A stretch of DNA of 64,000 bases from Corallococcus sp. NCRR (GTDB taxonomy: Bacteria; Myxococcota; Myxococcia; Myxococcales; Myxococcaceae). Below are positions 1 through 13,685 of this stretch, piece by piece. The stretch spans positions 1 through 64,000 of the forward strand of contig NZ_CP114039.1 in NCBI RefSeq assembly GCF_026965535.1. The letters are read 5' to 3'. Position numbers and translations under genes: made by a program. The first letter of the stretch is position 1, and the number at the start of each line of letters is the position of its first letter. The notes under the pieces were generated by a model. The model was not told where the DNA came from, did not search any database, and saw only the letters and a list, made by a program, of their open reading frames with translations.

Positions 1-1383
1 CTCCGGCAGCGTGGAGAAGAAGGCCACCTGCAGGTCCATGTAGCTCGGATCATCGTCGATGGCCGCCGCGCCGCCCTTCGCCGCCAGCTCCTCCTTGAGG
101 TAGCGCGCCACCTGCATCACCGCCACGGGGTTCGTGGACGTGGGGCTCACCGGGCGCAGCGAGTCATGAAGCCCGCCCTCGGTGCGGAAGGTGTAGATGC
201 CCAGCGCCACCGGCATCACCACCGCCAGCACCGCGCTCACGCCCACCACCGCGCGGCGCGCGAAGGCCCCCTTGTGGCCCACCAGCGCCGCCAGGCCCGG
301 CGCCATGAACACCGGCAGCAGCACCAGCTGCGTCACCGTGAAGCGCGCCAGGGGCACGAAGTTCAGGAGCACCGCCGCGCGCAGGGTGAAGTACAGCGAA
401 GGCAGCACCGCCATCACCACCAGCCAGCGCGTCTCCGGGTGCTTCTTCCACGCGCGCACCATGCCCACGCCCCCCAGCAGCGCCACGCCGGGCGTCAGCG
501 TGAAGAGCGCCACCGCGGGCCAGAACCCCAGCTGCTGCAGCCGCCAGCCCAGCGCGCCCCCCGCCCCACCGGAGTCGGCCACCCACTGCTTGTGGAAGTC
601 CTCCACCGCCTTGATGGGGAAGAACGGATCGCCGTGCGCCAGCTCGTTGCCCTGCATCCACAACAGCGGGAACGGCAGGCACACCAGGCCAAAGCCCACC
701 GCGCGCGTCAGGGACGCCACCCGGTCCTCGCTGCTGAACACCAGCGCCACGGTGATCAGCGGGATGTACATCCACGCGTCGTAGCGGAGCGCGCACGCGA
801 AGTTGAGCAGCACCGCGCCCCAGAAGAGCGGCTGGAAGCGGTTCTCCTCCACGCCTTCCGCCACCAGCGCGAACACCGCCAGCATGAAGAAGAGCGACAC
901 CGCCTCGCTGCCCGCGGTGGTGGAGAACTGCAGGTGCATGCCCCACGCGCTGAAGGCCAACCCCGCGGCCACGCCCGCGCGCCAGCCGAACAGCCGCCGC
1001 GTCAGCGCGAACAGCGGCACCACCGACGCCACCCCGAACAGCAGGCTCACCAGCCGGCCCGCGACGTCGCGCTCGAACACCGACAGCACCGCGCCCACCA
1101 GGTACACGTGCAGGGGCCCGAACTGGAACGTGCCGTCCTTGTAGGACGTGATGACGTGGGGGTCGGCCAACCACCGCTCCGCCAGCTCCGTGCGCACCAC
1201 CGCGTCCCCGAAGAGGTTCTCGTTGATGAAGAACACCCCCAACCGGGGCAGCAGCGCCGCCAGGAGCAGCAGGCCCACCAACCACCGGGTGGACGGCTCG
1301 GGCTGGGGTGCGGGCACCGCGGACAGACCGGGCACGGCGGTGGGAGGGGAAGCAGGGGCGGCGGGACTCGAAACGGGAACCAT
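1..1383 (-). CDS. GT39/ArnT-like multi-pass membrane glycosyltransferase, C-terminus outside the window
   Basis: The minus-strand frame opens at an ATG at 1383 and stays open for 461 codons to the window edge, so the C-terminus is missing. A Pro/Ala-rich cytosolic head of about 35 residues is followed by many hydrophobic helices. The first periplasmic loop carries an acidic motif ([18 protein letters not shown]) like the catalytic first loop of dolichol- or undecaprenyl-phosphate-sugar-dependent GT39/ArnT enzymes. Family knowledge suggests transfer of a lipid-linked sugar to a periplasmic acceptor; the acceptor cannot be told. It is divergent from prkA across a 570-bp spacer. A generic membrane protein with the same fold is the main alternative. 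Confidence 0.7.
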   Translation of the reverse strand, partial: MVPVSSPAAPASPPTAVPGLSAVPAPQPEPSTRWLVGLLLLAALLPRLGVFFINENLFGDAVVRTELAERWLADPHVITSYKDGTFQFGPLHVYLVGAVLSVFERDVAGRLVSLLFGVASVVPLFALTRRLFGWRAGVAAGLAFSAWGMHLQFSTTAGSEAVSLFFMLAVFALVAEGVEENRFQPLFWGAVLLNFACALRYDAWMYIPLITVALVFSSEDRVASLTRAVGFGLVCLPFPLLWMQGNELAHGDPFFPIKAVEDFHKQWVADSGGAGGALGWRLQQLGFWPAVALFTLTPGVALLGGVGMVRAWKKHPETRWLVVMAVLPSLYFTLRAAVLLNFVPLARFTVTQLVLLPVFMAPGLAALVGHKGAFARRAVVGVSAVLAVVMPVALGIYTFRTEGGLHDSLRPVSPTSTNPVAVMQVARYLKEELAAKGGAAAIDDDPSYMDLQVAFFSTLPE

Positions 1384-1631
1384 GGAGGGCGCGAGGATAC
1401 GCAGGCAGGACCCAAAGCCAAGTCAGCGCCCCACCCACCTGCCCGGTGCCCGCCCGCCTGCCCTGTCTCTCCTCGGGAATCACTTCGCCGGGCAGCGTGG
1501 GATTCGCGCCGTTACGCACCCTTCTGGGCGGGATGGAACCGGTGCGCCGGCTGTCACGCCGACATGTGGAGCGGACACGGACGCCGCCCCACAGTGAGGG
1601 CCTGCCCGGACGGGATGTCCTCCAGCGAAAG

Positions 1632-1659
1632 CCCAAGCGTCGGGAAGTACGCGCTTGGG
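1632..1659. repeat. Inverted repeat CCCAAGCG / CGCTTGGG
   Basis: Perfect 8-bp arms are separated by 12 bases. It lies about 300 bp upstream of prkA and 250 bp upstream of the divergent glycosyltransferase gene. It could be a regulator-binding site or a hairpin in a long leader. A shorter version of the same arms follows spoVR at 6712-6735. Confidence 0.45.
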
Positions 1660-1898
1660 TGAGGTGGGACCGGACACATCGCACCGGGGGGGCTCCTCCC
1701 AGCGCGCGTCCCGGTCCTTATAATCGAAGTGCCTTTTCACCCCGTGGAGGAGGGCGGCTCCCCTCCGACACGAGCCGAACGCGCGGTCCCACTCCGCGGC
1801 GGGGTCCCGAAGGGGCTGAAGCATCGCGATTGTCGTCGCCTGGGACCTCTTCGGAGTGGGTGTGGAATGGCCTTCCAGCCCTCCAGGTTCACCATGTT

Positions 1899-1912
1899 GG
1901 CCCCCCGGAAGC
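1899..1912 (+). promoter_or_regulatory. Candidate sigma-54 (-24/-12) promoter for prkA-yhbH-spoVR
   Basis: The stretch from 1897 reads TTGGC, eight bases, then AAGCA, giving the invariant GG-N10-GC pair. The start site predicted from it is near 1923, about 30 nt before the prkA ATG. E. coli yeaGH, the counterpart of prkA-yhbH, is known to be sigma-54 dependent, which makes the match plausible. The flanking bases fit the consensus only partly. Confidence 0.35.
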
Positions 1913-1955
1913 ACGCGAGTCCTCGCGTCCTCCTGTGAGGCTACGAGGGAGAGAC

Positions 1956-4019
<2,064 letters not shown>

Positions 4020-4055
4020 TGCCTGGCGCCTTGACTCCAAGAGGGACGTGACACC

Positions 4056-5165
4056 GTGACCTTGAAGATCCACCAGGACCACTCCCGCTTCAAACAGATC
4101 GTCCGCGGGAAGATCAAAGCCAACCTGCGCAAGTACGTGCAGAAGGGCGAGATGCTGGGAAAGAAGGGCAAGGATGCCATCAGCATCCCCATCCCCTTCA
4201 TCGACATCCCGCGCTTCAAGTACGGCCACAAGGAGCAGGGCGGCGTCGGACAGGGTGACGGTGACGTAGGCCAGCAGCTCGGCCCCGGGGCGGTGGAGCC
4301 CGGGGACGGGCATCAGGCCGGCCAGGGCGAAGGCGACCACGCCCTGGAGGTGGACGTCACGCTGGAGGAGCTGGCGCAGATATTGGGCGAAGAGCTCCAG
4401 CTGCCGCGGATTGAACGGCGGCAGAACGAGCGCATCGTCACGCAGAAGGTGAAGTACACGGGCGTGAACACCACGGGCCCGGAGTCCCTGCGCCACTTCA
4501 AGCGCACCTTCAAGCAGGCCCTGAAGCGGCAGATCGCCACCGGCACCTACGACCCGAAGATGCCGGTCATCATCCCCACGCGCGAGGACCGGCGCTACCG
4601 CAGCTACAAGCTGCAGGAGCTGCCGGAGACGAACGCGGTCATCATCTACATGATGGACGTGTCCGGCTCGATGGGGGACGAGCAGAAGGAGATCGTCCGC
4701 ATCGAGAGCTTCTGGCTCGATACGTGGCTCAAGCACCAGTACAAGGGCTTGGAGTCGCGCTACATCATCCACGACGCGGTGGCCCGCGAAGTGGACCGCG
4801 ACACGTTCTTCCACACCCGCGAGTCCGGCGGGACGATGATCTCCAGCGCGTACAAGCTGTGCCGGGACATCATCCAGGCGGACTACCCGAAGAGCGCGTG
4901 GAACATCTACCCGTTCCACTTCAGCGACGGGGACAACTGGAGCGCGGACGACACGCGCCAGTGCATCGAGATGCTCCGCAACGACATCCTCCCGCAGGTG
5001 AACCAGTTCGCCTACGGGCAGGTGGAGTCCCCCTACGGCAGCGGGCAGTTCATCAAGGACCTGCGCGAAGCCGTGGGTGACACGAACAACGTCGCGCTGA
5101 GCGAGATCGCGGACAAGGACGCCATCTACGCCTCCATCAAGGACTTCCTCGGCAAGGGGCGCTGA
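4056..5165 (+). CDS. yhbH: YhbH/YeaH family protein (DUF444, VWA-like)
   Basis: A 369-residue product starts at a GTG at 4056, with GAGGG about 10 nt upstream. It shows the family pattern: a basic N-terminus with the [11 protein letters not shown] motif, a Gly/Gln/Asp-rich low-complexity linker (about residues 58-92), then a von Willebrand A-like domain with the metal-binding DVSGSM motif near residue 200. YhbH/YeaH is of unknown biochemistry but nearly always travels with PrkA and SpoVR and is expressed in stress or sporulation. It sits between them here on the same strand, so co-expression is very likely. The MIDAS-like residues (DxSxS) are intact. Confidence 0.92.
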   Translation: MTLKIHQDHSRFKQIVRGKIKANLRKYVQKGEMLGKKGKDAISIPIPFIDIPRFKYGHKEQGGVGQGDGDVGQQLGPGAVEPGDGHQAGQGEGDHALEVDVTLEELAQILGEELQLPRIERRQNERIVTQKVKYTGVNTTGPESLRHFKRTFKQALKRQIATGTYDPKMPVIIPTREDRRYRSYKLQELPETNAVIIYMMDVSGSMGDEQKEIVRIESFWLDTWLKHQYKGLESRYIIHDAVAREVDRDTFFHTRESGGTMISSAYKLCRDIIQADYPKSAWNIYPFHFSDGDNWSADDTRQCIEMLRNDILPQVNQFAYGQVESPYGSGQFIKDLREAVGDTNNVALSEIADKDAIYASIKDFLGKGR

Positions 5166-5207
5166 CAAAGGCGCTTCTGTCTCATCCCCCACCGGAGCCA
5201 CCGCCCC

Positions 5208-6701
5208 ATGCCCAAGAGCCTCACACCGCGACTCGCAGCGCTGCGGGATGAAATCCACGGCTACGCCAAGGAGTTCGGCCTGGATTTCTTCGACACCGTC
5301 TTCGAGATGGTGTCCTACGACGAGATGAACATGGTGGCCGCCTACGGCGGCTTCCCCACCCGCTATCCCCACTGGCGCTGGGGCATGGAGTACGAGCAAC
5401 TGGCGAAGGGGTACGAGTACGGGCTTTCGAAAATCTACGAGCTCGTCATCAACAACGACCCCTGCTACGCCTACTTGATGGAGAGCAACCCGGAGGTGGA
5501 CCAGAAGCTGGTGATGGCCCACGTCTACGGTCACTGCGACTTCTTCAAGAACAACTTCTCCTTCCGACACACCAACCGCCGGATGATTGACGACATGGCC
5601 AACCACGCCACCCGCGTCCGGCGGTGGGTGGACAAGATTGGCGTGGAGAAGGTGGAGGACTTCATCGACCGGACGCTGTCGCTGGAGAACCTCATCGACC
5701 AGCACGCGCCGCACATCCGGCGCAACCCGGACCCGCAGCGCGCGGAAGAGGAAGCCAAGTCCAACGAGCGCGTGGAGGGCTTCAAGGTGAACCGCGAGTA
5801 CATGCGCGGCTTCATCAACCCTTCGGAGTTCATGGACTCCCAGCGCAAGCGCGCCGAGGACGAGAAGCAGCAGCGCAAGCGCTTCCCGGAGCGCCCTCAG
5901 CGCGACGTGCTGTACTTCCTCCTGGAGCACGCGCCGCTGGAGCCCTGGGAGGTGGACATCCTCTCCATCCTGCGCGACGAGGCGTACTACTTCGCGCCAC
6001 AGGGCCAGACGAAGATCATGAACGAGGGGTGGGCCAGCTACTGGCACTCCACCATCATGACCCGCCGGGCGCTGCGGGACGATGAGATCATCGACTACGC
6101 GGACCACCACTCCGGCACCATGGGCGTGCGCCCCGGCGCCATCAACCCGTACAAGCTGGGCATCGAGCTGTGGCGGGACATTGAAGACCGGTGGAACAAG
6201 GGCAAGTTCGGCAAGGAGTGGGACGAGTGCGATGACCTTCGCGCGCGCCAGGCCTGGGACAAGAAGCTGGGCGCGGGGCGCGAGAAGATCTTCGAGGTGC
6301 GCAAGCACTACAACGACATCACCTTCATCGACACGTTCCTCACCGCCGAGTTCGCCCAGCAGCAGAAGCTCTTCGTCTACGGCTTCAACGACAAACGCAA
6401 CTCGTGGGAGATCCTCGACCGCGAGTTCCGCAAGGTGAAGAACAAGCTGCTCACGTCGCTCACCAACTTCGGGCAGCCCATCATCGAGGTGGTGGACGGC
6501 AACTACGAGAACCGCTCGGAGCTCTTGCTCGCGCACAAGCACGACGGGCAGGACCTGAAGGGCGACTACGCGCGGGAGACGCTGCGCAACCTCCAGTCCC
6601 TCTGGCGCCGGCCGGTGAACATCATCACCCGCTACGACGGCAAGGGGGCCCTGCTGCGCTACGACGGGCAGCACCACTCGGAAAAGAAAGTGGAGCTGTA
6701 A
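5208..6701 (+). CDS. spoVR: SpoVR family protein
   Basis: The 497-residue product matches SpoVR/YcgB throughout, including the family-typical YDEMNMVAAYGGFPTRYPHW segment near residues 40-60 and the Trp/Tyr-rich central region. SpoVR was first described in Bacillus spore-cortex formation and is also widespread in non-sporulating bacteria together with prkA and yhbH; its chemistry is unsettled. The ATG at 5208 follows yhbH by 42 nt, and a hairpin at 6712-6735 closes the operon. In a myxobacterium, a role in starvation or myxospore formation is a reasonable inference. Confidence 0.93.
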   Translation: MPKSLTPRLAALRDEIHGYAKEFGLDFFDTVFEMVSYDEMNMVAAYGGFPTRYPHWRWGMEYEQLAKGYEYGLSKIYELVINNDPCYAYLMESNPEVDQKLVMAHVYGHCDFFKNNFSFRHTNRRMIDDMANHATRVRRWVDKIGVEKVEDFIDRTLSLENLIDQHAPHIRRNPDPQRAEEEAKSNERVEGFKVNREYMRGFINPSEFMDSQRKRAEDEKQQRKRFPERPQRDVLYFLLEHAPLEPWEVDILSILRDEAYYFAPQGQTKIMNEGWASYWHSTIMTRRALRDDEIIDYADHHSGTMGVRPGAINPYKLGIELWRDIEDRWNKGKFGKEWDECDDLRARQAWDKKLGAGREKIFEVRKHYNDITFIDTFLTAEFAQQQKLFVYGFNDKRNSWEILDREFRKVKNKLLTSLTNFGQPIIEVVDGNYENRSELLLAHKHDGQDLKGDYARETLRNLQSLWRRPVNIITRYDGKGALLRYDGQHHSEKKVEL

Positions 6702-6711
6702 GACCGGAAGC

Positions 6712-6735
6712 CCCAAGCAGGCAGGCGGGCTTGGG
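6712..6735 (+). terminator. Probable terminator of the prkA operon
   Basis: CCCAAGC and GCTTGGG form a perfect 7-bp stem with a 10-base loop, starting 10 nt after the spoVR stop. No long T-run follows, so it may be an intrinsic terminator of the weak GC-rich type or an mRNA-stabilising hairpin. The arms echo the inverted repeat at 1632-1659. Confidence 0.5.
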
Positions 6736-6757
6736 AAGTGCGGTCAGGATTTGGGCG

Positions 6758-6774
6758 GAGGACCAACAGTCCTC
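6758..6774. promoter_or_regulatory. Short inverted repeat upstream of the M23 peptidase gene
   Basis: GAGGAC and GTCCTC are separated by CAACA, about 22 nt before the ATG at 6796. It could be an operator or a small leader hairpin for the peptidase gene. Confidence 0.3.
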
Positions 6775-6795
6775 TACACTCCTGTATCGCCCCCC

Positions 6796-7986
6796 ATGAA
6801 GACCGCTTCCCTCCTCTGCCTCGCCGCCCTCGGGGTGGCTTCGACGTCCGAAGCCGCCACCCAGTTCGAAATCAAGAACCGCCGCATCGAGCCGCGCCAG
6901 ACGCTGGCGGGTGCGCTGCACGACGCGCAGCTGCCCGACGAGCAGGTGACGGCGGTCATCTCCGCGCTGGAGGGCGTGTTCGACTTCCGCAAGTCGCGCG
7001 TGGGCGACCAGTTCCGGCTGGTGATGAAGAACGGCGAGCTGGACTTCTTCGACTACCGCCAGAGCACCGTGGACGAGTGGCAGGTCCGCCGCGACGGAGA
7101 GAAGTACGTCGGCAGCAAGCGCTCCATCGAGGTGGAGAAGCAGGTGTCGCTGGTGTCGCTGGAGATCAACTCGTCCCTGTACGAGGCGACGCTGGCGGCC
7201 GGTGAGGACCCGTCCATCGGCCTGGTGCTATCGGACGTGTTCGCGTGGGACATCGACTTCTACCGGGACGTGCGCAAGGGCGACAAGGCGAAGGCCCTGG
7301 TGGAGAAGTTCGTCTCCAAGGGCCGCGTGCTGCGCTACGGCGAGGTGCTGGCGGCCACGTACGAGGGCGGCCTGGTGGGCAACAAGCGCGTGTTCCGCTA
7401 CGTGCTGCCCAACGGCGAGGCCAACTTCTTCCAGGAGGACGGCGCCAGCGCGAAGAAGACGTTCCTCAAGAGCCCGCTGAAGTACGCGCACGTCACCAGC
7501 AGCTTCGGGTCGCGCTTCCACCCGGTGCTCCAGTACGTGAAGAACCACAACGGCGTGGACTACGGCACGCCCATTGGCACCCCGGTGTGGGCCGTGGCGG
7601 ACGGCACCGTCGTGTCCGCGGGCAACGCGGGCGCCGCGGGCAACATGGTGGTGCTGCGCCACGCCAACGGCATGGAGACGCAGTACATGCACCTGTCGCG
7701 CTTTGGCGACGGCGTGCGCACCGGCCAGCGCGTGCGGCAGAAGCAGGTGATTGCCTACTCCGGCAACACCGGCCGCTCTACCGGCCCGCACCTGCACTTC
7801 GGCCTGAAGCGCAACGGCACCTACGCCAACCCGCTCACCCAGAAGTTCCCCCGCGCGGATCCGCTGCCCAAGGAGCTGACGGCGGACTTCCTCGCCAAGG
7901 CGCACGAGATGGCCCAGCAGATTGACGCCGTGTCCGTGGCCGCCGTCGCCGGCCAGGCGGGCCCGCCGCCCACCGCCACGAAGTAG
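6796..7986 (+). CDS. Secreted M23 (LytM-type) zinc metallopeptidase
   Basis: The 396-residue product begins with a Sec signal peptide (about residues 1-20, ending in SEA). An N-terminal OapA/Csd3-like regulatory region of about 230 residues is followed by the M23 catalytic domain. The zinc ligands are visible: FHP, then HNGVDYGTP, then HLHFGL near residue 335. Such enzymes cut peptide cross-links of peptidoglycan in the periplasm and serve in growth, division or spore-wall remodelling. I chose the ATG at 6796 because it gives a proper signal peptide; an in-frame upstream start at 6751 would not. It has its own leader and a strong terminator at 8009-8043, so it is probably monocistronic. Confidence 0.9.
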   Translation: MKTASLLCLAALGVASTSEAATQFEIKNRRIEPRQTLAGALHDAQLPDEQVTAVISALEGVFDFRKSRVGDQFRLVMKNGELDFFDYRQSTVDEWQVRRDGEKYVGSKRSIEVEKQVSLVSLEINSSLYEATLAAGEDPSIGLVLSDVFAWDIDFYRDVRKGDKAKALVEKFVSKGRVLRYGEVLAATYEGGLVGNKRVFRYVLPNGEANFFQEDGASAKKTFLKSPLKYAHVTSSFGSRFHPVLQYVKNHNGVDYGTPIGTPVWAVADGTVVSAGNAGAAGNMVVLRHANGMETQYMHLSRFGDGVRTGQRVRQKQVIAYSGNTGRSTGPHLHFGLKRNGTYANPLTQKFPRADPLPKELTADFLAKAHEMAQQIDAVSVAAVAGQAGPPPTATK

Positions 7987-8008
7987 ACGCCTTCGCGTTG
8001 AAAGCCCC

Positions 8009-8043
8009 CGGGCCCCCTCCCCTTCACGGTGGAGCGGGGCCCG
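8009..8043. terminator. Intrinsic terminator between the M23 and DUF2378 genes
   Basis: CGGGCCCC pairs with GGGGCCCG (8-bp stem), followed on the plus strand by a short T-rich tract. It lies between two convergent genes and could serve both. Confidence 0.65.
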
Positions 8044-8071
8044 TCGCTTTTCCCGGGTCCACTCCGGACCG

Positions 8072-8659
8072 TCAGGTCCATTCAATGACGAACTCGGAGT
8101 CGCCCAGGCCCCGCTCGGTGCCCCGCACGCTGCCCTCGCGGTGCAGCGCGGTGAGGGGGCCCGCGAGGATGCCCTCGTGGACCGCCACGGGCAGCAGGTC
8201 GCCCTTGAAGAAGAGCCGCACGCGCTTGTCACCCAGGGCCTGGTACTCGCGCTGCCCGTAGCTCACCGCGGTGGAGTACGACGCGGGCGCGTTGCCGTAG
8301 AGGCGCTTGGGGTCCCCGCCGCCGGAGGTGAGGCGCAGGAGCGTCTGCCCCACCGTGGACTCGAAGAACGTCCCGACGATGGCCTCCCCGCACGCCCGCA
8401 GGGCCGCGTCACGCGTGCCGAACTCCGGCTGGAGCGCCTCCGACGCGAAGGCGAGCAGCCGCAGGAAGTCCACCGCCGGGTAGGAGAAGAAGTCCACGGG
8501 GCTGCGCTGCATGAGCGGCGCGCGCAGGCGCTCCGCCGCGTCACGCCCCAGCCGCTGGTGCACGAGCCGCAGCACCGCCGCGAAGCTCAACCCTCGCACG
8601 GTGTCCCCTGGCCGGGTGAGGGCAATGCGCTCTTCCAGATCATCCAGGGGGAGGGACAT
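8072..8659 (-). CDS. DUF2378 (TIGR02265) family protein
   Basis: The product has about 195 residues from the ATG at 8659. It resembles the DUF2378 family, which is greatly expanded in Myxococcales and almost confined to them; the segments DTVRGLSFAAVL, the SYPAVDFLRLLAFA block and the C-terminal EFVIEW are typical. Function is unknown. A second in-frame ATG at 8728 would add 23 residues; neither start has a perfect ribosome binding site, and I prefer 8659 by family length. It is divergent from glycogen phosphorylase and convergent with the M23 gene, so it is likely a single-gene unit. Confidence 0.75.
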   Translation of the reverse strand: MSLPLDDLEERIALTRPGDTVRGLSFAAVLRLVHQRLGRDAAERLRAPLMQRSPVDFFSYPAVDFLRLLAFASEALQPEFGTRDAALRACGEAIVGTFFESTVGQTLLRLTSGGGDPKRLYGNAPASYSTAVSYGQREYQALGDKRVRLFFKGDLLPVAVHEGILAGPLTALHREGSVRGTERGLGDSEFVIEWT

Positions 8660-8935
8660 TCGCAAGCGTTGTACTCCAGTTTTGCGCGTTTCCGCCCCTC
8701 TCACGAAGGCGACGCGGATGTCTGCCATTCCCTGGGGCCGCGCCGCGTCACGGCGGGTCCTCGGGCACCTTCCCTCCCTGGCGGGGGAAGCGGCCGACCC
8801 CGGGTGGGGGACGTGGGTTTCCCCTGCCCTGGGCTGGCGTGACACGGTACCCTTCCGCCATGGGCGTCCCGCGTCAAAAGCGCGGGCGCTTGCGCAGTCC
8901 ATCAACCCCTTCGCGACCCTCGAGACGACCGACTT

Positions 8936-11443
<2,508 letters not shown>

Positions 11444-11458
11444 CGTGAGGCCACGGGC

Positions 11459-11482
11459 GGCCCCGGTGGCATGACCGGGGCC
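11459..11482. terminator. Bidirectional terminator between glgP and the M3 peptidase gene
   Basis: GGCCCCGG and CCGGGGCC form a perfect 8-bp stem with an 8-base loop between the two convergent stops. Confidence 0.7.
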
Positions 11483-11495
11483 CCCAGGTTGTCAC

Positions 11496-13448
11496 TCACG
11501 CGGCCTTGTTGAGCCACGCCTCGTACGCGCGGAAGTCGTAGTCGCGGCCGAGGAAGTGATGCACGAGGCGGGCGGCGTCGTCGGAGCCGCCCGGCTCCAG
11601 CACCGCGCGGCGGTAGTCCTGCGCGGGCTCCGGGTTGAGCAGGCCCTTCTTCTGGAACACCGTGAAGAGGTCCTTCGCGATGACCAACGACCACATGTAC
11701 GTGTAGTAGTTGGACGAGTACCCATCCAGGTGCCCGAAGGTGAGGTGGAAGTACGTGCCCTCCAGGTACGGGAAGGGGATGTACTGGCCCTGCAGCTCGC
11801 GCACGAGCGCGGTGGCGTCCAGGCCCTTCGGGTCGCGCCGGTAGAGCTCCAGGCTGAGCGCCGCGTAGAACATCTGCTGGCGCACGAAGAGCCCCTTGCC
11901 GAACTCGTCCGCGGCGAGCATGCGCTCCACCAGCTCCGCGGGCAGCGCCTCTCCCGTCTGGTAGTGCTTCGCGAAGGTCTGCAGGCACGTCACGTCGCGC
12001 GCCCACTCCTCCAGCATCTGCGACGGGGCCTCCACGAAGTCCCACTCCGTGCGCACGCCGGACAGGCCCGCCCACTTCGTGTGGCCGCCGAAGATGTGGT
12101 GCAGCAGGTGGCCGAACTCGTGGAAGAAGGTCTCCACGTCGCCGTGCTGCATGAGCGCGGGCTCCGTGCCGGGCTTGGGGAAGTTGCAGATGAGCGCGCC
12201 TTCCGGGAGCCGCCGGCCGGACTTGCCGCTCGTCAGCGTGAACTGGGCCGCGTGCTTGTACTTGTCCGCGCGCGGGTGCATGTCCAGGAAGAAGCGGCCC
12301 TTGAGCGTGGTGCCTTCATAGACGTCGTAGGCCTCCACGTCCGGGTGCCACACGGGCACGTCCTTCACCGGGCGGTAGGTGACGCCGAAGAGGCGCGCGG
12401 TGAGGTCCAGCACGCCCTGCTTCACGCGCGTGTATTCGAAGTACGGGCGCACCGTCTGCGAGTCGAAAGCGTACTGCTCCGCCTTCACGCGGTCATCCAG
12501 GTAGCCGGAGTCCCACGGGTTCACCTTGTCGGCGGCCGGGTCGTCCTTGCGCTTGCGCTCCAGGAGCACCGCGTAGTCGCGCTTCATGCGCTCTTCCGAC
12601 GCGTCCGCGATCTTCCGGATGAAGGTGCCCGCGGCGTCCGCGGTGCGCACCATCTTGTCCTCGGTGGCGTAGGCGGCCCAGTGCGGGTAGCCCAGGAGCG
12701 TGGCCAGCTCATGGCGCTTCTGCACCAGGCTCTGGAGCACGTTCACGTTGGCGGGGTAGCCGCGCTGGCGGTTGGCGCGCCAGAGCTCCTCGCGGGCCTT
12801 GCCGTCACGCGCGTAGGTGAGGAAGGGCACCAGGTCCGGGTAGTCCGTGGAGATGCGCACCTGGCCGTCCTCGCCGGGGGCGTGCGCGCGCACGTAGTCC
12901 TCCGGCAGGCCGTCCAGCGCGGACGGGGGCAGCGACACCTTGCGGGTGTCCTGGCTGATGTTGCGGCTGAACTCCTGGCCAATGCGGACCAGCTCCTCCT
13001 GGAGCGCCTTCACCCTGGCGCGGGTGGCGTCGTCGCGGTCCACGCCGGCGCGGCGGAAGTCGCGCAGCACCTTCTCCATCCACTTGCGCGTGGCGGCGTC
13101 CTCCTGGGACAGGTCCACGCGCGACAGGACGTCATAGACGCCCCGGTCCATGCGGATGTCGTTGGCCAGGTTCTCGATGGCCTGCTCGGAGGCCTCCGCG
13201 GCCTCGCGCAGGGCGGCCTCCGGGTGCGTGTGGCGCACGACGCTGGCGCGCGCGGCGGCGTCATCCAGCGCGGCGGAGGACTCGTCGAACAGCTCCAGGA
13301 CCTCCCTGGGGGGCGTGGAGGCGGGCAGCGTCTTCAGTCGCGCGATGCCGTCGCGGGCCTTGGACAGGGCCTCCTCGCTCGCGCGGCGGAACTCCTCGGG
13401 CGGGCAGGTGACGTGGCGGGCGGCGTCGGGGACCAGGGGCTCGGACAC
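11496..13448 (-). CDS. M3 family oligopeptidase (thimet/oligopeptidase F type)
   Basis: The 650-residue product has the M3 zinc site HEFGH near residue 438, with the distal Glu of EAPSQMLEEW about 30 residues on. No signal peptide is seen, so a cytoplasmic role in degrading short peptides is likely, as for E. coli Dcp/PrlC. The start is taken as the GTG at 13448, preceded by GAGAGGAG at 9 nt; the frame remains open further upstream but that part is without homology. It is convergent with glgP. Substrate cannot be inferred. Confidence 0.92.
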   Translation of the reverse strand: MSEPLVPDAARHVTCPPEEFRRASEEALSKARDGIARLKTLPASTPPREVLELFDESSAALDDAAARASVVRHTHPEAALREAAEASEQAIENLANDIRMDRGVYDVLSRVDLSQEDAATRKWMEKVLRDFRRAGVDRDDATRARVKALQEELVRIGQEFSRNISQDTRKVSLPPSALDGLPEDYVRAHAPGEDGQVRISTDYPDLVPFLTYARDGKAREELWRANRQRGYPANVNVLQSLVQKRHELATLLGYPHWAAYATEDKMVRTADAAGTFIRKIADASEERMKRDYAVLLERKRKDDPAADKVNPWDSGYLDDRVKAEQYAFDSQTVRPYFEYTRVKQGVLDLTARLFGVTYRPVKDVPVWHPDVEAYDVYEGTTLKGRFFLDMHPRADKYKHAAQFTLTSGKSGRRLPEGALICNFPKPGTEPALMQHGDVETFFHEFGHLLHHIFGGHTKWAGLSGVRTEWDFVEAPSQMLEEWARDVTCLQTFAKHYQTGEALPAELVERMLAADEFGKGLFVRQQMFYAALSLELYRRDPKGLDATALVRELQGQYIPFPYLEGTYFHLTFGHLDGYSSNYYTYMWSLVIAKDLFTVFQKKGLLNPEPAQDYRRAVLEPGGSDDAARLVHHFLGRDYDFRAYEAWLNKAA

Positions 13449-13620
13449 GGGATGGGCTCCTCTCAAGCCGTGGGTGTGCGGGAAAGGGCTCAAAGCTAAT
13501 GCGCGCCGTCCTCCCTGGCAGCATCCGAGTGGCCCGTCATGAGCGGTTGCCGGGCAGTGGACGCCCTGCCCCGCCCCGTCCGTCGGGCGGCGGACGGGCG
13601 GGCGGTGCCCCAACGGCGGA

Positions 13621-13653
13621 AGGCCGCCCCGGCGTGCGTGCCGGAGGCGGCCT
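13621..13653 (-). terminator. Strong terminator of the first lamin-tail lipoprotein gene
   Basis: AGGCCGCC pairs with GGCGGCCT around an inner CCGGC/GCCGG stem and a 6-base loop, 33 nt beyond the stop at 13686 on the minus strand. The rest of the 13449-13685 spacer shows no gene. Confidence 0.7.
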
Positions 13654-13685
13654 CCCTGGGACTGCTCAAGGGTGAGACGGAGGCG

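Larger units (their letters stand above)
1384..1955. other. Long divergent intergenic region upstream of prkA
   Basis: This 572-bp spacer has no convincing gene on either strand; the prkA frame stays open through it but has no start with a ribosome binding site before 1956. It holds an 8-bp inverted repeat at 1632-1659, a perfect TATAAT hexamer at 1719-1724 without a recognisable -35 partner, and a GG-N10-GC element at 1899-1912. The length suggests complex regulation of the prkA operon. Confidence 0.6.

Noticed and set aside
1719-1724. TATAAT as a housekeeping -10 element
   Set aside because: The hexamer is perfect but no -35 match lies 16-18 bp upstream, so I did not call it a promoter.
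1308-1955. N-terminal extension of PrkA by 216 residues from a GTG at 1308
   Set aside because: The extension is Arg/Pro/Ser-rich, overlaps the divergent glycosyltransferase start and has no counterpart in PrkA proteins. The ATG at 1956 has a good ribosome binding site.
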